Shown here one piece after another: positions 25,029 through 32,978 of a DNA stretch of 64,000 bases. How positions within the stretch are numbered: position 1 is the stretch's first letter; each line of letters opens with the position of its first letter. The DNA comes from Mycolicibacterium anyangense (lineage in GTDB: Bacteria; Actinomycetota; Actinomycetes; Mycobacteriales; Mycobacteriaceae). The notes under the pieces were generated by a model. That model did not search any database. It worked only from the letters and a program-made list of their open reading frames with translations, and was not told where the DNA came from. The position numbers were made by a program, and so were the translations under genes. The stretch covers positions 5,632,752-5,696,751 of the forward strand of contig NZ_AP022620.1 of the NCBI RefSeq assembly GCF_010731855.1, read 5' to 3'.

Positions 25029-26897
25029 TCAGGCGAAGCCTCCGTTAGCCATCCAGCTGCGGTGCCTCATGGCCGCTTTGCGGGCGTGCTTGGCCAGCGC
25101 CCGATCGGGGAGGTGACTGCCGAGAACATCGAGGATTCCGGACACTTCGGGCGCTGGGTGGCGCCAGAAGAATTCCAGCATGTGCTCGGGATCGTCGCTG
25201 CGGAGGAACTGTTCACACAAGACCGTCGGCTCGTCGGTCAGCTGGCCGAGGATATCCACCAGGATGGCGGGGGTGATGAAGCTGCCAACGGTGTTGCCGT
25301 CAGCCAGCCCGTGTTGCAGCAACCAGATGGCAGCATGCCCGGCCGCGTCGGTGTCGAGCAGTTGCCGTATGTGGGGTTCGGCCAGCTCCGCGTCGAACAT
25401 CCCCAACAGGCGTAGCCCGACCAAGCGCTGACGGCCGGTCTCGGCCTCGGCGACGTAGGCGGATATCAGGCCTGCCCGCTCGGCCACCGATAGTGCGGGC
25501 TGCCAGGATGCCAGCATCGTCGAGTGTTGTTCCTGCGGTTGAGCATCCATCATGTCGATCAGATCGGTGAGGTCTGCCTCGGACAAGTCAGGTGCGGTGC
25601 GCAGGACCATCCCGGCCGCGGGCAGATAATCCGGTAGGACGTGGCGGCCGAATGCGGTCATGGTGATTGACCCACCTCGCCAGACTTCCAGGCCCCATTC
25701 GTCGTGAGTCGACACTCGATCCGACCATTCGATGGCGCCCGTCATCGCCAGCACCTTCAGGATTCGGCTCACGTCAGAGGCGGGCATGTCACCCGACACA
25801 TAGACATTGAGCAATTGGTCGTCGGCGCTGCCGAACTCTTCGAGCACCACGTGCTGATTCAGATCGACTATGGCATCGAAGGGTGCCCGCGCTCCCGGCG
25901 CGATGAGCCCGGCTAACCAGTGCACCACGCCGCCATCCAGCAGGCCATTGACCTCGCCGAAGAACGAGATCTGCCTACTCATCATCGAGAGCACTCCGTA
26001 CTCGAGGACCGTGCGGAATAGCTTGGTAGCCTTCGTAATCGGACTATGTCGGGCCCATGCTTTCACCGGAACAAGACGATTCCTGACAAGGCGGACCGCG
26101 CCGGCTTCTTTCGCCACGGCGATCAGATACATCAACTGGCGCAGCGATGCCGTCGACCGTGTTCGGAATACCTTGTCACGGTGGACGGGGTCCATTTCAT
26201 CGCCGGTGTCGAGAAGGTCGACAAGGGCTCGGCCGTCCGTCAGTTTCAGGTTGCTCTTGGCGGTGAGGGGTATTCCGTCAGCACCCAGGTACCCGCGGAG
26301 CGCTTCCACTTTCGCCGGTAGTGCCGCTTCGGCGACCGCCGCAGCCACCTCGGATTCAGACGGCGGGACATGCAGGAAGGGAAGTTCGAACGGCTCCGGC
26401 GGAGCGGCGAAGAAACGATCGGTGGCGGCTTTGCGCTCTTCCAAGGGCAGGGCGTTGTGCTCCTCGACGCGGCGTTGCACGGCAGCAAGCAGCTCCTGCT
26501 CGGACATCGACTCGGCACCCTCGATACTGGCGAACAGCGACTTTGACATGCCGAAGTTGCCGGGATCAGCCATCTTCGCGGACATGCTGTCGGCGAGGCC
26601 CACCGCCAGCCTCGCCACACTGCGCGCCCGATTGGTGCCGCCCCGCAAGCGGCCGGTCCAGCCCAGGAACAAGACGAAGTCGGCCACCGACTCGCACATC
26701 TCCCACGACCGGTCCGCCGGTAAGTTCAGATGCCGCGGGCACCACTCGAGCAGGAAAGCCTGCACGACTTCCTGGTCGATGCTCTCCAGTGGCGCACCCG
26801 CCAGGAACGTGAGGAACGCCTCAACCTGACCGACGTCGGCACCGGCCCCCGACTCGGCGAGCCAGTCGCTGAACTCCTCCATCAATTCGGTCCTCAC
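25029..26897 (-). CDS. Large hypothetical protein, possible site-specific-recombinase-like N-terminus
   Basis: I do not recognise the full-length family. About 622 residues, mostly helical and acidic. The first 100 residues (EFSDWLAESGAGADVGQVEA, then FLLEWCPRHL) resemble the helical SAM-like fold used by tyrosine recombinases and related proteins, but no catalytic Arg/Tyr set follows. The C-terminal third has HEAT-like repeats. The frame is open to 26987, but that would overlap eutC; GTG at 26897 or ATG at 26882 fits better. No membrane helices. It sits behind eutBC on the same strand and could be in the same transcript. Confidence 0.65.
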   Translation of the reverse strand: MRTELMEEFSDWLAESGAGADVGQVEAFLTFLAGAPLESIDQEVVQAFLLEWCPRHLNLPADRSWEMCESVADFVLFLGWTGRLRGGTNRARSVARLAVGLADSMSAKMADPGNFGMSKSLFASIEGAESMSEQELLAAVQRRVEEHNALPLEERKAATDRFFAAPPEPFELPFLHVPPSESEVAAAVAEAALPAKVEALRGYLGADGIPLTAKSNLKLTDGRALVDLLDTGDEMDPVHRDKVFRTRSTASLRQLMYLIAVAKEAGAVRLVRNRLVPVKAWARHSPITKATKLFRTVLEYGVLSMMSRQISFFGEVNGLLDGGVVHWLAGLIAPGARAPFDAIVDLNQHVVLEEFGSADDQLLNVYVSGDMPASDVSRILKVLAMTGAIEWSDRVSTHDEWGLEVWRGGSITMTAFGRHVLPDYLPAAGMVLRTAPDLSEADLTDLIDMMDAQPQEQHSTMLASWQPALSVAERAGLISAYVAEAETGRQRLVGLRLLGMFDAELAEPHIRQLLDTDAAGHAAIWLLQHGLADGNTVGSFITPAILVDILGQLTDEPTVLCEQFLRSDDPEHMLEFFWRHPAPEVSGILDVLGSHLPDRALAKHARKAAMRHRSWMANGGFA

Positions 26898-26937
26898 CCC
26901 CTCAGTGTGGCGTGCGGATCCGACAAGGAGCGCGGAC

Positions 26938-27717
26938 CTAACGGATTTCCGGCGCCGGGCCCGCCCCGGCTTCGAGCGCGCCACCACGCGAGGTGTCCTT
27001 CAGATCGACACCCGAGCGGCCCAGTGCCCGCGCTCCGGCCACCAGGCTCGCCGCAATCCGGGCGGCATCCCGGTATCCCAGCCCGTCGGGCGGATGGATG
27101 TTGGAGATGCAGTTGCGGTCGGCGTCGCTGCAGCCCGGACGCGGCCGGTGCGTGAGGTAGATGCCCAGACTGTCGGCGACGCTCAAACCGGGTCGCTCTC
27201 CGATGATCACCAGCAGCGTCGTGTACTGCCCCCGCATCGCGATGTGGTCGCCCAGCGCCACCCGCGCCTGCGTCGCGATCACCGGCGCCGCCAGCGTGTA
27301 CGCAGAACCCAACTCGGCGATCAACGCCTCCAGCAGCAACGCCCCGTGATGCATCAGCGCTGTCGGTGACAGCCCGTCGGCCAGCACCACACCGATGTCG
27401 GCCGGCGCGCCCGGAACCGCCGACAGATCGGCGGGCAACCGGCCGAGATCGGGCCGGCGCAGGTACTCGCCCCGCGTCGAGGCCTGGCTGGTGACCACGG
27501 CCGGCGCGCCGATCCCGAGTGCGCCGACGTCAGCGGCCAGCCGCGGAACATCCAGGGGCACGTGCACCGCATCGCGGGCCGCCGCATGCGCGGCGGACAA
27601 CTCGAGCACATCGCGTGTCGGCAGCGCATTTCCCGCCCGCCCCAAGCCGATTCGCGCCTGCGTCACTTCCCGCAGCCCGGCCCAGAATTCCCGGCGGGCC
27701 AGCTCGTCGGCACTCAT
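26938..27717 (-). CDS. eutC: Ethanolamine ammonia-lyase small subunit
   Basis: The 259-residue small subunit of the adenosylcobalamin enzyme that splits ethanolamine into acetaldehyde and ammonia. Family blocks are visible: QARIGLGRAGNALPTRDVLE, VVLADGLSPTALMHHG, LVIIGERPGLSVADSLGIYL, NCISNIHPPDGL. The ATG at 27717 overlaps the eutB stop (ATGA), so the subunits are made together. No carboxysome-type shell genes are present, so this is the soluble, nitrogen-scavenging type. Confidence 0.95.
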   Translation of the reverse strand: MSADELARREFWAGLREVTQARIGLGRAGNALPTRDVLELSAAHAAARDAVHVPLDVPRLAADVGALGIGAPAVVTSQASTRGEYLRRPDLGRLPADLSAVPGAPADIGVVLADGLSPTALMHHGALLLEALIAELGSAYTLAAPVIATQARVALGDHIAMRGQYTTLLVIIGERPGLSVADSLGIYLTHRPRPGCSDADRNCISNIHPPDGLGYRDAARIAASLVAGARALGRSGVDLKDTSRGGALEAGAGPAPEIR

Positions 27718-29159
27718 GCGATCCGCGCCGAGGTCAGCTCCCGCAGCGGGGAGTGCGTCACGTCGAACGGGATGAGCCGGCCGGTCTCGTCGATCATGCC
27801 GATGCTGCGCAGCCACGCCTCGAACTCCGGGGCCGTCCGTAGCCCCAGCGTCTGGCGGGTCAGCAGCACATCGTGGAAGGCCAGACTCTGGTAGCCGAGC
27901 ATGATGTCGTCGGCACCGGGAACGGTGATCACGAAGGCCACTCCGGCCGCCGCCAACAACGTCAGCAGGTTGTCCATGTCGTTCTGGTCGGCCTCGGCGT
28001 GATTGGTGTAGCAGACGTCCACGCCCATCGGCAGTCCCAGCAGCTTGCCGCAGAAGTGGTCTTCCAGACCGGCCCGGATGATCTGCCGGCCGTCGTAGAG
28101 GTATTCCGGCCCGATGAATCCGACGACGGTGTTGACCAGCAGTGGCTGCAGATCCCGCGCCACCGCGTACGCGCGAACCTCCAGCGTCTGCTGATCAACC
28201 GGCTTACCGCCGGTGCCCAGATGCGCACCCGAGCTCAGCGCCGACCCCTGTCCGGTCTCCAGGTACATCACGTTGTCGCCGACGGTGCCGCGGTGCAGCG
28301 AGCGCGCTGCCTCATTGCCCTCCCGCAGCACCGCGATATCGACACCGAAGGCGCGATTGGCACCCTCGGTTCCCGCGATCGACTGGAACACCAGATCGAC
28401 CGGTGCGCCGTCCTCGATCAATCCGATGGTGGTGGTGATGTGCGATAGGACGCAGGACTGGGTCGGGATGTCGAACCGGGTCCGGATCGAGTCGAGCAGC
28501 TGCAACAGATCAGCGGTGGCGTGCGGGGAGTCGGTGGCCGGGTTGATCCCGATGACGGCGTCCCCGCAGCCCAGCAGCAGCCCGTCGAGCACGGCGGCGG
28601 CCACCCCGCGCGGATCGTCGGTCGGGTGATTCGGCTGTAGTCGGGTGGCCAGCGTGCCCCGTTGACCGATCGTCGTGCGGAATGCCGCACTGACCTCGAT
28701 GGCCGAGGCCACGGCGATCAGGTCCTGGTTGCGCATGATCTTGCTGACCGCTGCGGCCATCTCCGGGGTGACGCCGGGGCTGATGGCCGCCATCCGTGAT
28801 GCGGCGTCGGGCCGGGAAGCGTTGTCCAGCAGCCAGTCTCGGAATCCACCGACCGTCAGGTGCGAGATGGGGGCGAACGCCTGCCGGTCATGGGTGTCGA
28901 TGATCAGCCGGGTGACCTCGTCGGACTCGTACGGCACGACGGTCTCGTTGAGGAAGGTTTGCAGCGGCAGGTCGGCCAACACCCAGGCGGCGGCGGCGCG
29001 CTGCGCATCGGACTCGGCCGCGCACCCGGCCAGCTGGTCGCCCGATCGCAGCGGCGTGGCTTTGGCCATGACGTCGACCAGGCCGTCGAACGTGTAGGTG
29101 ACCCCGGATAGCTGTTGGCGGTAGATGGCGTACTCCTCAGCTCGCAGGGGGAGAGCCAC
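27714..29159 (-). CDS. eutB: Ethanolamine ammonia-lyase large subunit
   Basis: The 481-residue catalytic subunit forms a TIM barrel that binds ethanolamine and cobalamin. Conserved blocks include GDAVIGINPATDSP, FQSIAGTEGANRAFGVD, YLETGQGSALSSGAH and MGVDVCYTNHAEADQNDMDN. Full length and intact. An inverted repeat sits directly upstream (29167-29198). The permease and the aldehyde dehydrogenase needed for growth on ethanolamine are not in the window. Confidence 0.96.
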   Translation of the reverse strand: MALPLRAEEYAIYRQQLSGVTYTFDGLVDVMAKATPLRSGDQLAGCAAESDAQRAAAAWVLADLPLQTFLNETVVPYESDEVTRLIIDTHDRQAFAPISHLTVGGFRDWLLDNASRPDAASRMAAISPGVTPEMAAAVSKIMRNQDLIAVASAIEVSAAFRTTIGQRGTLATRLQPNHPTDDPRGVAAAVLDGLLLGCGDAVIGINPATDSPHATADLLQLLDSIRTRFDIPTQSCVLSHITTTIGLIEDGAPVDLVFQSIAGTEGANRAFGVDIAVLREGNEAARSLHRGTVGDNVMYLETGQGSALSSGAHLGTGGKPVDQQTLEVRAYAVARDLQPLLVNTVVGFIGPEYLYDGRQIIRAGLEDHFCGKLLGLPMGVDVCYTNHAEADQNDMDNLLTLLAAAGVAFVITVPGADDIMLGYQSLAFHDVLLTRQTLGLRTAPEFEAWLRSIGMIDETGRLIPFDVTHSPLRELTSARIA

Positions 29160-29166
29160 CGTGGGT

Positions 29167-29198
29167 CTCTTTAAAGGTTGGTTCTTCGACCTTTAGAG
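29167..29198. promoter_or_regulatory. Inverted repeat upstream of eutB
   Basis: CTCTTTAAAGGT (29167-29178) and ACCTTTAGAG (29189-29198) form a near-perfect 10-bp inverted repeat with a 10-base spacer. It lies 8 bases from the eutB start and in front of the divergent ThDP-enzyme operon. It may be an operator; a small RNA hairpin in the eutB leader is the alternative. Confidence 0.5.
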
Positions 29199-29396
29199 TG
29201 TCGCCGATGTCGGGCCGGTTGTCCACCGCAGAGCACCGACCATCCACTCGGGGGTCAACTGTCCTGTGAGATCCCCAAACCCCAGCGCAACCCGAGCCCG
29301 CTGATCTAGCCTTCCTCGGAGTCGGTGGAACGAGGCAGGCGGGAATGGCGAGCGCTGTGGGTGGACACGGATCGGGAGCGTCTGCGCTCGAGCGTC

Positions 29397-31055
29397 ATGC
29401 CGGTCGGGCCTGATCAGAGCGACGCGGAGGCCCGACGCCTGCGTGTCGTCGACTACATCGTCGCCCACCTCGCGCGCCGCGGCATTCACCACGTGTTCGG
29501 CGTCGACGGCGCCAATATCGAGGATCTCTACGACGCCGCCCATGCTGACCCGCAGCTGACCGCCATCGTCGCCAAGCACGAGTTCTCCGCCGCCGCCATG
29601 GCCGACGCCTACAGCCGCACCGGACCCAGCGTCGGTGTCGTGGCCGCCACCTCCGGTGGCGGCGCTCTGAACACCGTGCCGGGCCTGGGGGAGTCGCTGG
29701 CCAGCCGCGTCCCGGTGCTCGCCCTCATCGGGCAGGCCCCCGCGGCCGACGACGGCCAGGGCCCCTTCCAGGACACCAGCGGCGCCAACGGCACCCTGGA
29801 CGCCACCGCCCTGTTCGCCGCGGTATCGGTCTCCTGCCGGCGGATCACCACCCCCGACGACATCGTCACCGCGCTTCCCGCAGCACTGGAGGCCGCAACC
29901 CGACTGCGCGGCCCCGCAGTCCTGTTGCTGCCCAAGGACATCCAGCAGGCCCGCATCGACGCACCGGCCGAGGAACACGACCCCGCCTCGCGACCACACC
30001 CCGTCGACCTCTGCGCCGTCATCGAACTGCTGCGCGGCATCGACGGGCCGGTCATCATCGTCGCCGGCGACCAGGTCGCCCGCGACGACGCCCGCGTCGA
30101 ACTCGCGGAACTCCAGGCGGCACTGAACGCCGACATCGTCACCGAACCCGACGCCAAGGACACCGCCACGACGGCTCTCGGGGTGGCCGGGGTGATGGGC
30201 CACCCATCGGTCTCCGCGGCGCTCGCCGACAGCGCCGCCTGCCTGCTGATCGGCAGCCGGCTTCCGTTGATGGCGCGCCGCGGACTGGACGCCACCCTGG
30301 CCGGCACGCCGATCGCCTCGCTCGGCGCCGCCCCGCCCTACCTGCCCGCCACCCACGTCCACACCGACGACCTCAAGACCGCGCTGCCCCAGCTGGCCGC
30401 GGCCCTCACCGGCAGGCCGCGGCCACCGCGCACTGCCACCGAACTGCAGACCCCCCACCACCGCGGCCCCGGTGTGCGCTACCGGGATGCCATGTCCGCA
30501 CTCGACGCCGCCCTGCCGCCGGGCACCGACATCGCCGTCGACGCCGGCAATATCGGGGCCGCCGCCATCCACTGGCTGCCCGCCCGGCCGGACGGCCGAT
30601 TCCTGGTGGCCCTCGGCATGGGCGGTATGGGCTACAGCTTCGGCGCCGGTATCGGGATGGCGTGCGCCCGGCGGCGCCGCACCGTCGTCATCGCCGGCGA
30701 CGGCTCGTTCTACATGCACGGCATGGAGATCCACACCGCCATCGAGCACCGGCTGCCGGTGACGTTCATCCTCTTCGACAACCAGGCCCACGCCATGTGC
30801 GTCACCCGCGAGCAGATGTTCTACGGTGGGCAGTACAGCTTCAACCGGTTCGGCCCCAGCCGGCTGGGTGCCGGGCTGGCCGCCATGTTCCCCACCTTGC
30901 CGGCCACCGACGTCACCGATGTCGGCGAACTCGGCGCCGCCGTCACCGCCGCACTGCTGACCGACGGCCCCTCCGTGATCGCCGTGCAGTGCTCGGCCGA
31001 CGAAATACCGCCCTTCACAGCCTTTCTGGCAGCCAACCCGAAGGACAATCCATGA
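29397..31055 (+). CDS. ThDP-dependent enzyme, acetolactate synthase/decarboxylase-like
   Basis: This thiamine-diphosphate enzyme is about 552 residues. The PYR domain carries the activating Glu in KHEFSAAAMADAYSRTG (about residue 62). The PP domain has the ThDP-Mg motif GDGSFYMHGMEIHTAIEHRL ending at LFDNQ. Members make or break C-C bonds next to a carbonyl, for example carboligation of an aldehyde or 2-oxo acid. It is the first gene of an eight-gene operon and may supply an acyloin or a decarboxylated starter. Starts at 29325 and 29361 are also possible; 29397 fits the conserved N-terminus best. Its stop overlaps the next start (ATGA). Substrate unknown. Confidence 0.85.
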   Translation: MPVGPDQSDAEARRLRVVDYIVAHLARRGIHHVFGVDGANIEDLYDAAHADPQLTAIVAKHEFSAAAMADAYSRTGPSVGVVAATSGGGALNTVPGLGESLASRVPVLALIGQAPAADDGQGPFQDTSGANGTLDATALFAAVSVSCRRITTPDDIVTALPAALEAATRLRGPAVLLLPKDIQQARIDAPAEEHDPASRPHPVDLCAVIELLRGIDGPVIIVAGDQVARDDARVELAELQAALNADIVTEPDAKDTATTALGVAGVMGHPSVSAALADSAACLLIGSRLPLMARRGLDATLAGTPIASLGAAPPYLPATHVHTDDLKTALPQLAAALTGRPRPPRTATELQTPHHRGPGVRYRDAMSALDAALPPGTDIAVDAGNIGAAAIHWLPARPDGRFLVALGMGGMGYSFGAGIGMACARRRRTVVIAGDGSFYMHGMEIHTAIEHRLPVTFILFDNQAHAMCVTREQMFYGGQYSFNRFGPSRLGAGLAAMFPTLPATDVTDVGELGAAVTAALLTDGPSVIAVQCSADEIPPFTAFLAANPKDNP

Positions 31056-31705
31056 CCCTACCCGCCCTCGAGGACATCGACGAACCTCTCCCCGGACTGA
31101 TGCGGATCGAGACCTCGCCCCGGGAGAAGGCCACCCCGATCCTGATGGAGATGATCCACGCCGTCTACCCGCACGACGAGGTGTTCGGCGAGTACTGCAC
31201 GGTCAACGACTACGTCGACTGCCCACCCGACGAACTGTTCGACTACCTGTCGGACACCAGGTCCTTGGAGGAGTGGACCTACAGCCTGCGCGGCTTCACC
31301 GAAACCGGCGAACCCGGCCTGTGGGTGGCCTACGACCGGCTGGGCAACGAGACCGAGATCTACACCCGCACCGTGGCCAACCACGAGGCCCGCACCGTCG
31401 ACTACCACTGCGCCTGGGACCAGGGCAAGCACCTGTGGATGGTCTACCTGATGCGGGTCATCGACGCCCAAGTGGTGTTCAACAAACCGGGTTCGGTGGT
31501 GTTGTGGACCAACTGCCACCATCCGTTCTACGACAAGAACCCCTATCCCGACACCGCGCCGCCGCAGCGCCCGGTGTGGGTCGGTGACTTCTGGGAGATG
31601 TTCGGCGCCGGGCATCTGCTGGAGCTGAAGAACCTCAAGGCCATAGCCGAATACCGGCACCGCAACGGCCTGCCCGTCACCCCCGACTGGATGCGCGGCC
31701 GATGA
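31052..31705 (+). CDS. SRPBCC/START-fold protein
   Basis: A 217-residue protein with the helix-grip pattern of polyketide cyclase-like proteins: VNDYVDCPPDELFDYLSDTR, LEEWTYSLRGFTETGE, then strands and a long C-terminal helix (MFGAGHLLELKNLKAIAEYR). The fold makes a hydrophobic pocket, so it may bind, cyclise or dehydrate an acyl intermediate in this cluster. Four-base overlaps with both neighbours. Confidence 0.75.
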   Translation: MTLPALEDIDEPLPGLMRIETSPREKATPILMEMIHAVYPHDEVFGEYCTVNDYVDCPPDELFDYLSDTRSLEEWTYSLRGFTETGEPGLWVAYDRLGNETEIYTRTVANHEARTVDYHCAWDQGKHLWMVYLMRVIDAQVVFNKPGSVVLWTNCHHPFYDKNPYPDTAPPQRPVWVGDFWEMFGAGHLLELKNLKAIAEYRHRNGLPVTPDWMRGR

Positions 31706-32715
31706 CCGTCAGCCTGATCGACATCGCCACCTATCTGCCCGAAAAGCGGCTGCCCGCAGCGTGGTTCACCCAGTTCAGTGGCGACGACGATCTCCGCGAC
31801 AACCCGATGTTCCGCCCGCCCGACTTCCGCCACCACGCCGCCGCCGACGAATCCAACGTCGACATGATCGAGCGTGCCGTCGCGGTGCTCGTGCAGCGCC
31901 ACGGGCCGCAGGTGCTCGACGAGGTCGACGTGCTGCTCACCCATTCCCAACTGCCCGACCTGCCGATCCTCGGTGCCGGCGGCGAAGTCGCCCACCGGCT
32001 GGGGATCAACCCGGAGTGGATCATCGACGTGCACAACGGTGGCTGCGCGGCATTTGTGTTGATGCTCAAGCTCGCTCGCCAACTCCTCGACGGCGGCGCC
32101 GGCCGCACGGCGCTGATCGCCGTCGCGCAGAACGCCGGCGGCACCATCTTCGAACAAGAGCAGGTGCGCGCCAAGGCCCAGGCCTCGGTGCCCGGTGACG
32201 GCGCGGCCGTCGGGCTGGTCACCCGCTCGGACACCGCACCGGTGCTCGACATCGAATGTCGTTACTACGGCGAGAACGCCACCGACATGACGCTGGCCAC
32301 CGACCCGCCGCGGCGGTGGTGGGCTGCCGGGCCCGGGGAGGGCTATGTCGGGTTCAACGAGGGCAAGATCATCAAGGTGCTGGCCCGCGGCAACCGGCAG
32401 GTGCCCCAGGTGGTGCGTGCGGTGTGCGATCGCATCGGCGTCAAGCCCGCCGACCTGGACATGCTGGTCACCAATCAGCCCAACCGGCTGCTGCTGCGCA
32501 ACTGGAACGAGGCCCTGGGCATCGACCCCGACCACCACCGCGACACCTTCCACGACTGCGGCAACCTGTTCGCCGTCGGCATCCCGGTGAACTTCGACGC
32601 CGCCGTCCGCGACGGCCAGGTCACGCCCGGCGACATCGTCATGATGGCCGGATTCGCCCACGCCGGAGACTTCGCCGGCGCTGCCGCCGTGCGCTGGGGC
32701 GGACGCCCGACATGA
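31702..32715 (+). CDS. KASIII-like (FabH family) protein with His-to-Asn change in the active site
   Basis: The 337-residue thiolase-fold protein has the nucleophile Cys115 in HNGGCAAF. In FabH enzymes a His (in PHQAN) and an Asn complete the triad. Here the motif reads TNQPN, so residue 258 is Asn, and the final Asn is kept at 288 (CGNLF). The 30-residue spacing between 258 and 288 equals that of FabH 244 and 274, which supports the alignment. Loss of the His should weaken decarboxylative condensation and favours acyl transfer or a different condensation. The next gene is a discrete ACP, its likely partner. Coupled to neighbours by four-base overlaps. Confidence 0.88.
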   Translation: MTVSLIDIATYLPEKRLPAAWFTQFSGDDDLRDNPMFRPPDFRHHAAADESNVDMIERAVAVLVQRHGPQVLDEVDVLLTHSQLPDLPILGAGGEVAHRLGINPEWIIDVHNGGCAAFVLMLKLARQLLDGGAGRTALIAVAQNAGGTIFEQEQVRAKAQASVPGDGAAVGLVTRSDTAPVLDIECRYYGENATDMTLATDPPRRWWAAGPGEGYVGFNEGKIIKVLARGNRQVPQVVRAVCDRIGVKPADLDMLVTNQPNRLLLRNWNEALGIDPDHHRDTFHDCGNLFAVGIPVNFDAAVRDGQVTPGDIVMMAGFAHAGDFAGAAAVRWGGRPT

Positions 32716-32978
32716 CCCTGCCGAACGGAGAGCCCGCCACCCTGGCCGCCGTCACCCGGGAGATCGTCGACTTGGTGCGTGCCGAGGCCGGCGACGTCGA
32801 CCTCGGTCCGGAGTCCGGATTGCGTGACGCCGGAATGGATTCCGCGCACATCCTGTCGCTGGTGTTCCGCATCGAGGCGCGCTACGACATCGACCTCGAC
32901 GCCCAGGACGGTGACGAGCTGGCCACCATCGGCGACCTCGCCGCGCTGGTGTTGCGCCGTATCGAGGACCGCACGTGA
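32712..32978 (+). CDS. Discrete acyl carrier protein
   Basis: An 88-residue carrier protein with the phosphopantetheine Ser in GMDSAHIL (about residue 42) and the usual acidic helices. It carries the acyl intermediate loaded by the AMP ligase encoded next and presented to the KASIII-like protein. Overlaps both neighbours by four bases. Confidence 0.9.
   Translation: MTLPNGEPATLAAVTREIVDLVRAEAGDVDLGPESGLRDAGMDSAHILSLVFRIEARYDIDLDAQDGDELATIGDLAALVLRRIEDRT

Noticed and set aside
29193..30791. 532-residue open frame on the minus strand opposite the ThDP enzyme gene
   Set aside because: It is a GC-rich shadow: its sequence is Gly/Val/Arg-rich without any domain, while the plus strand has a full ThDP enzyme.
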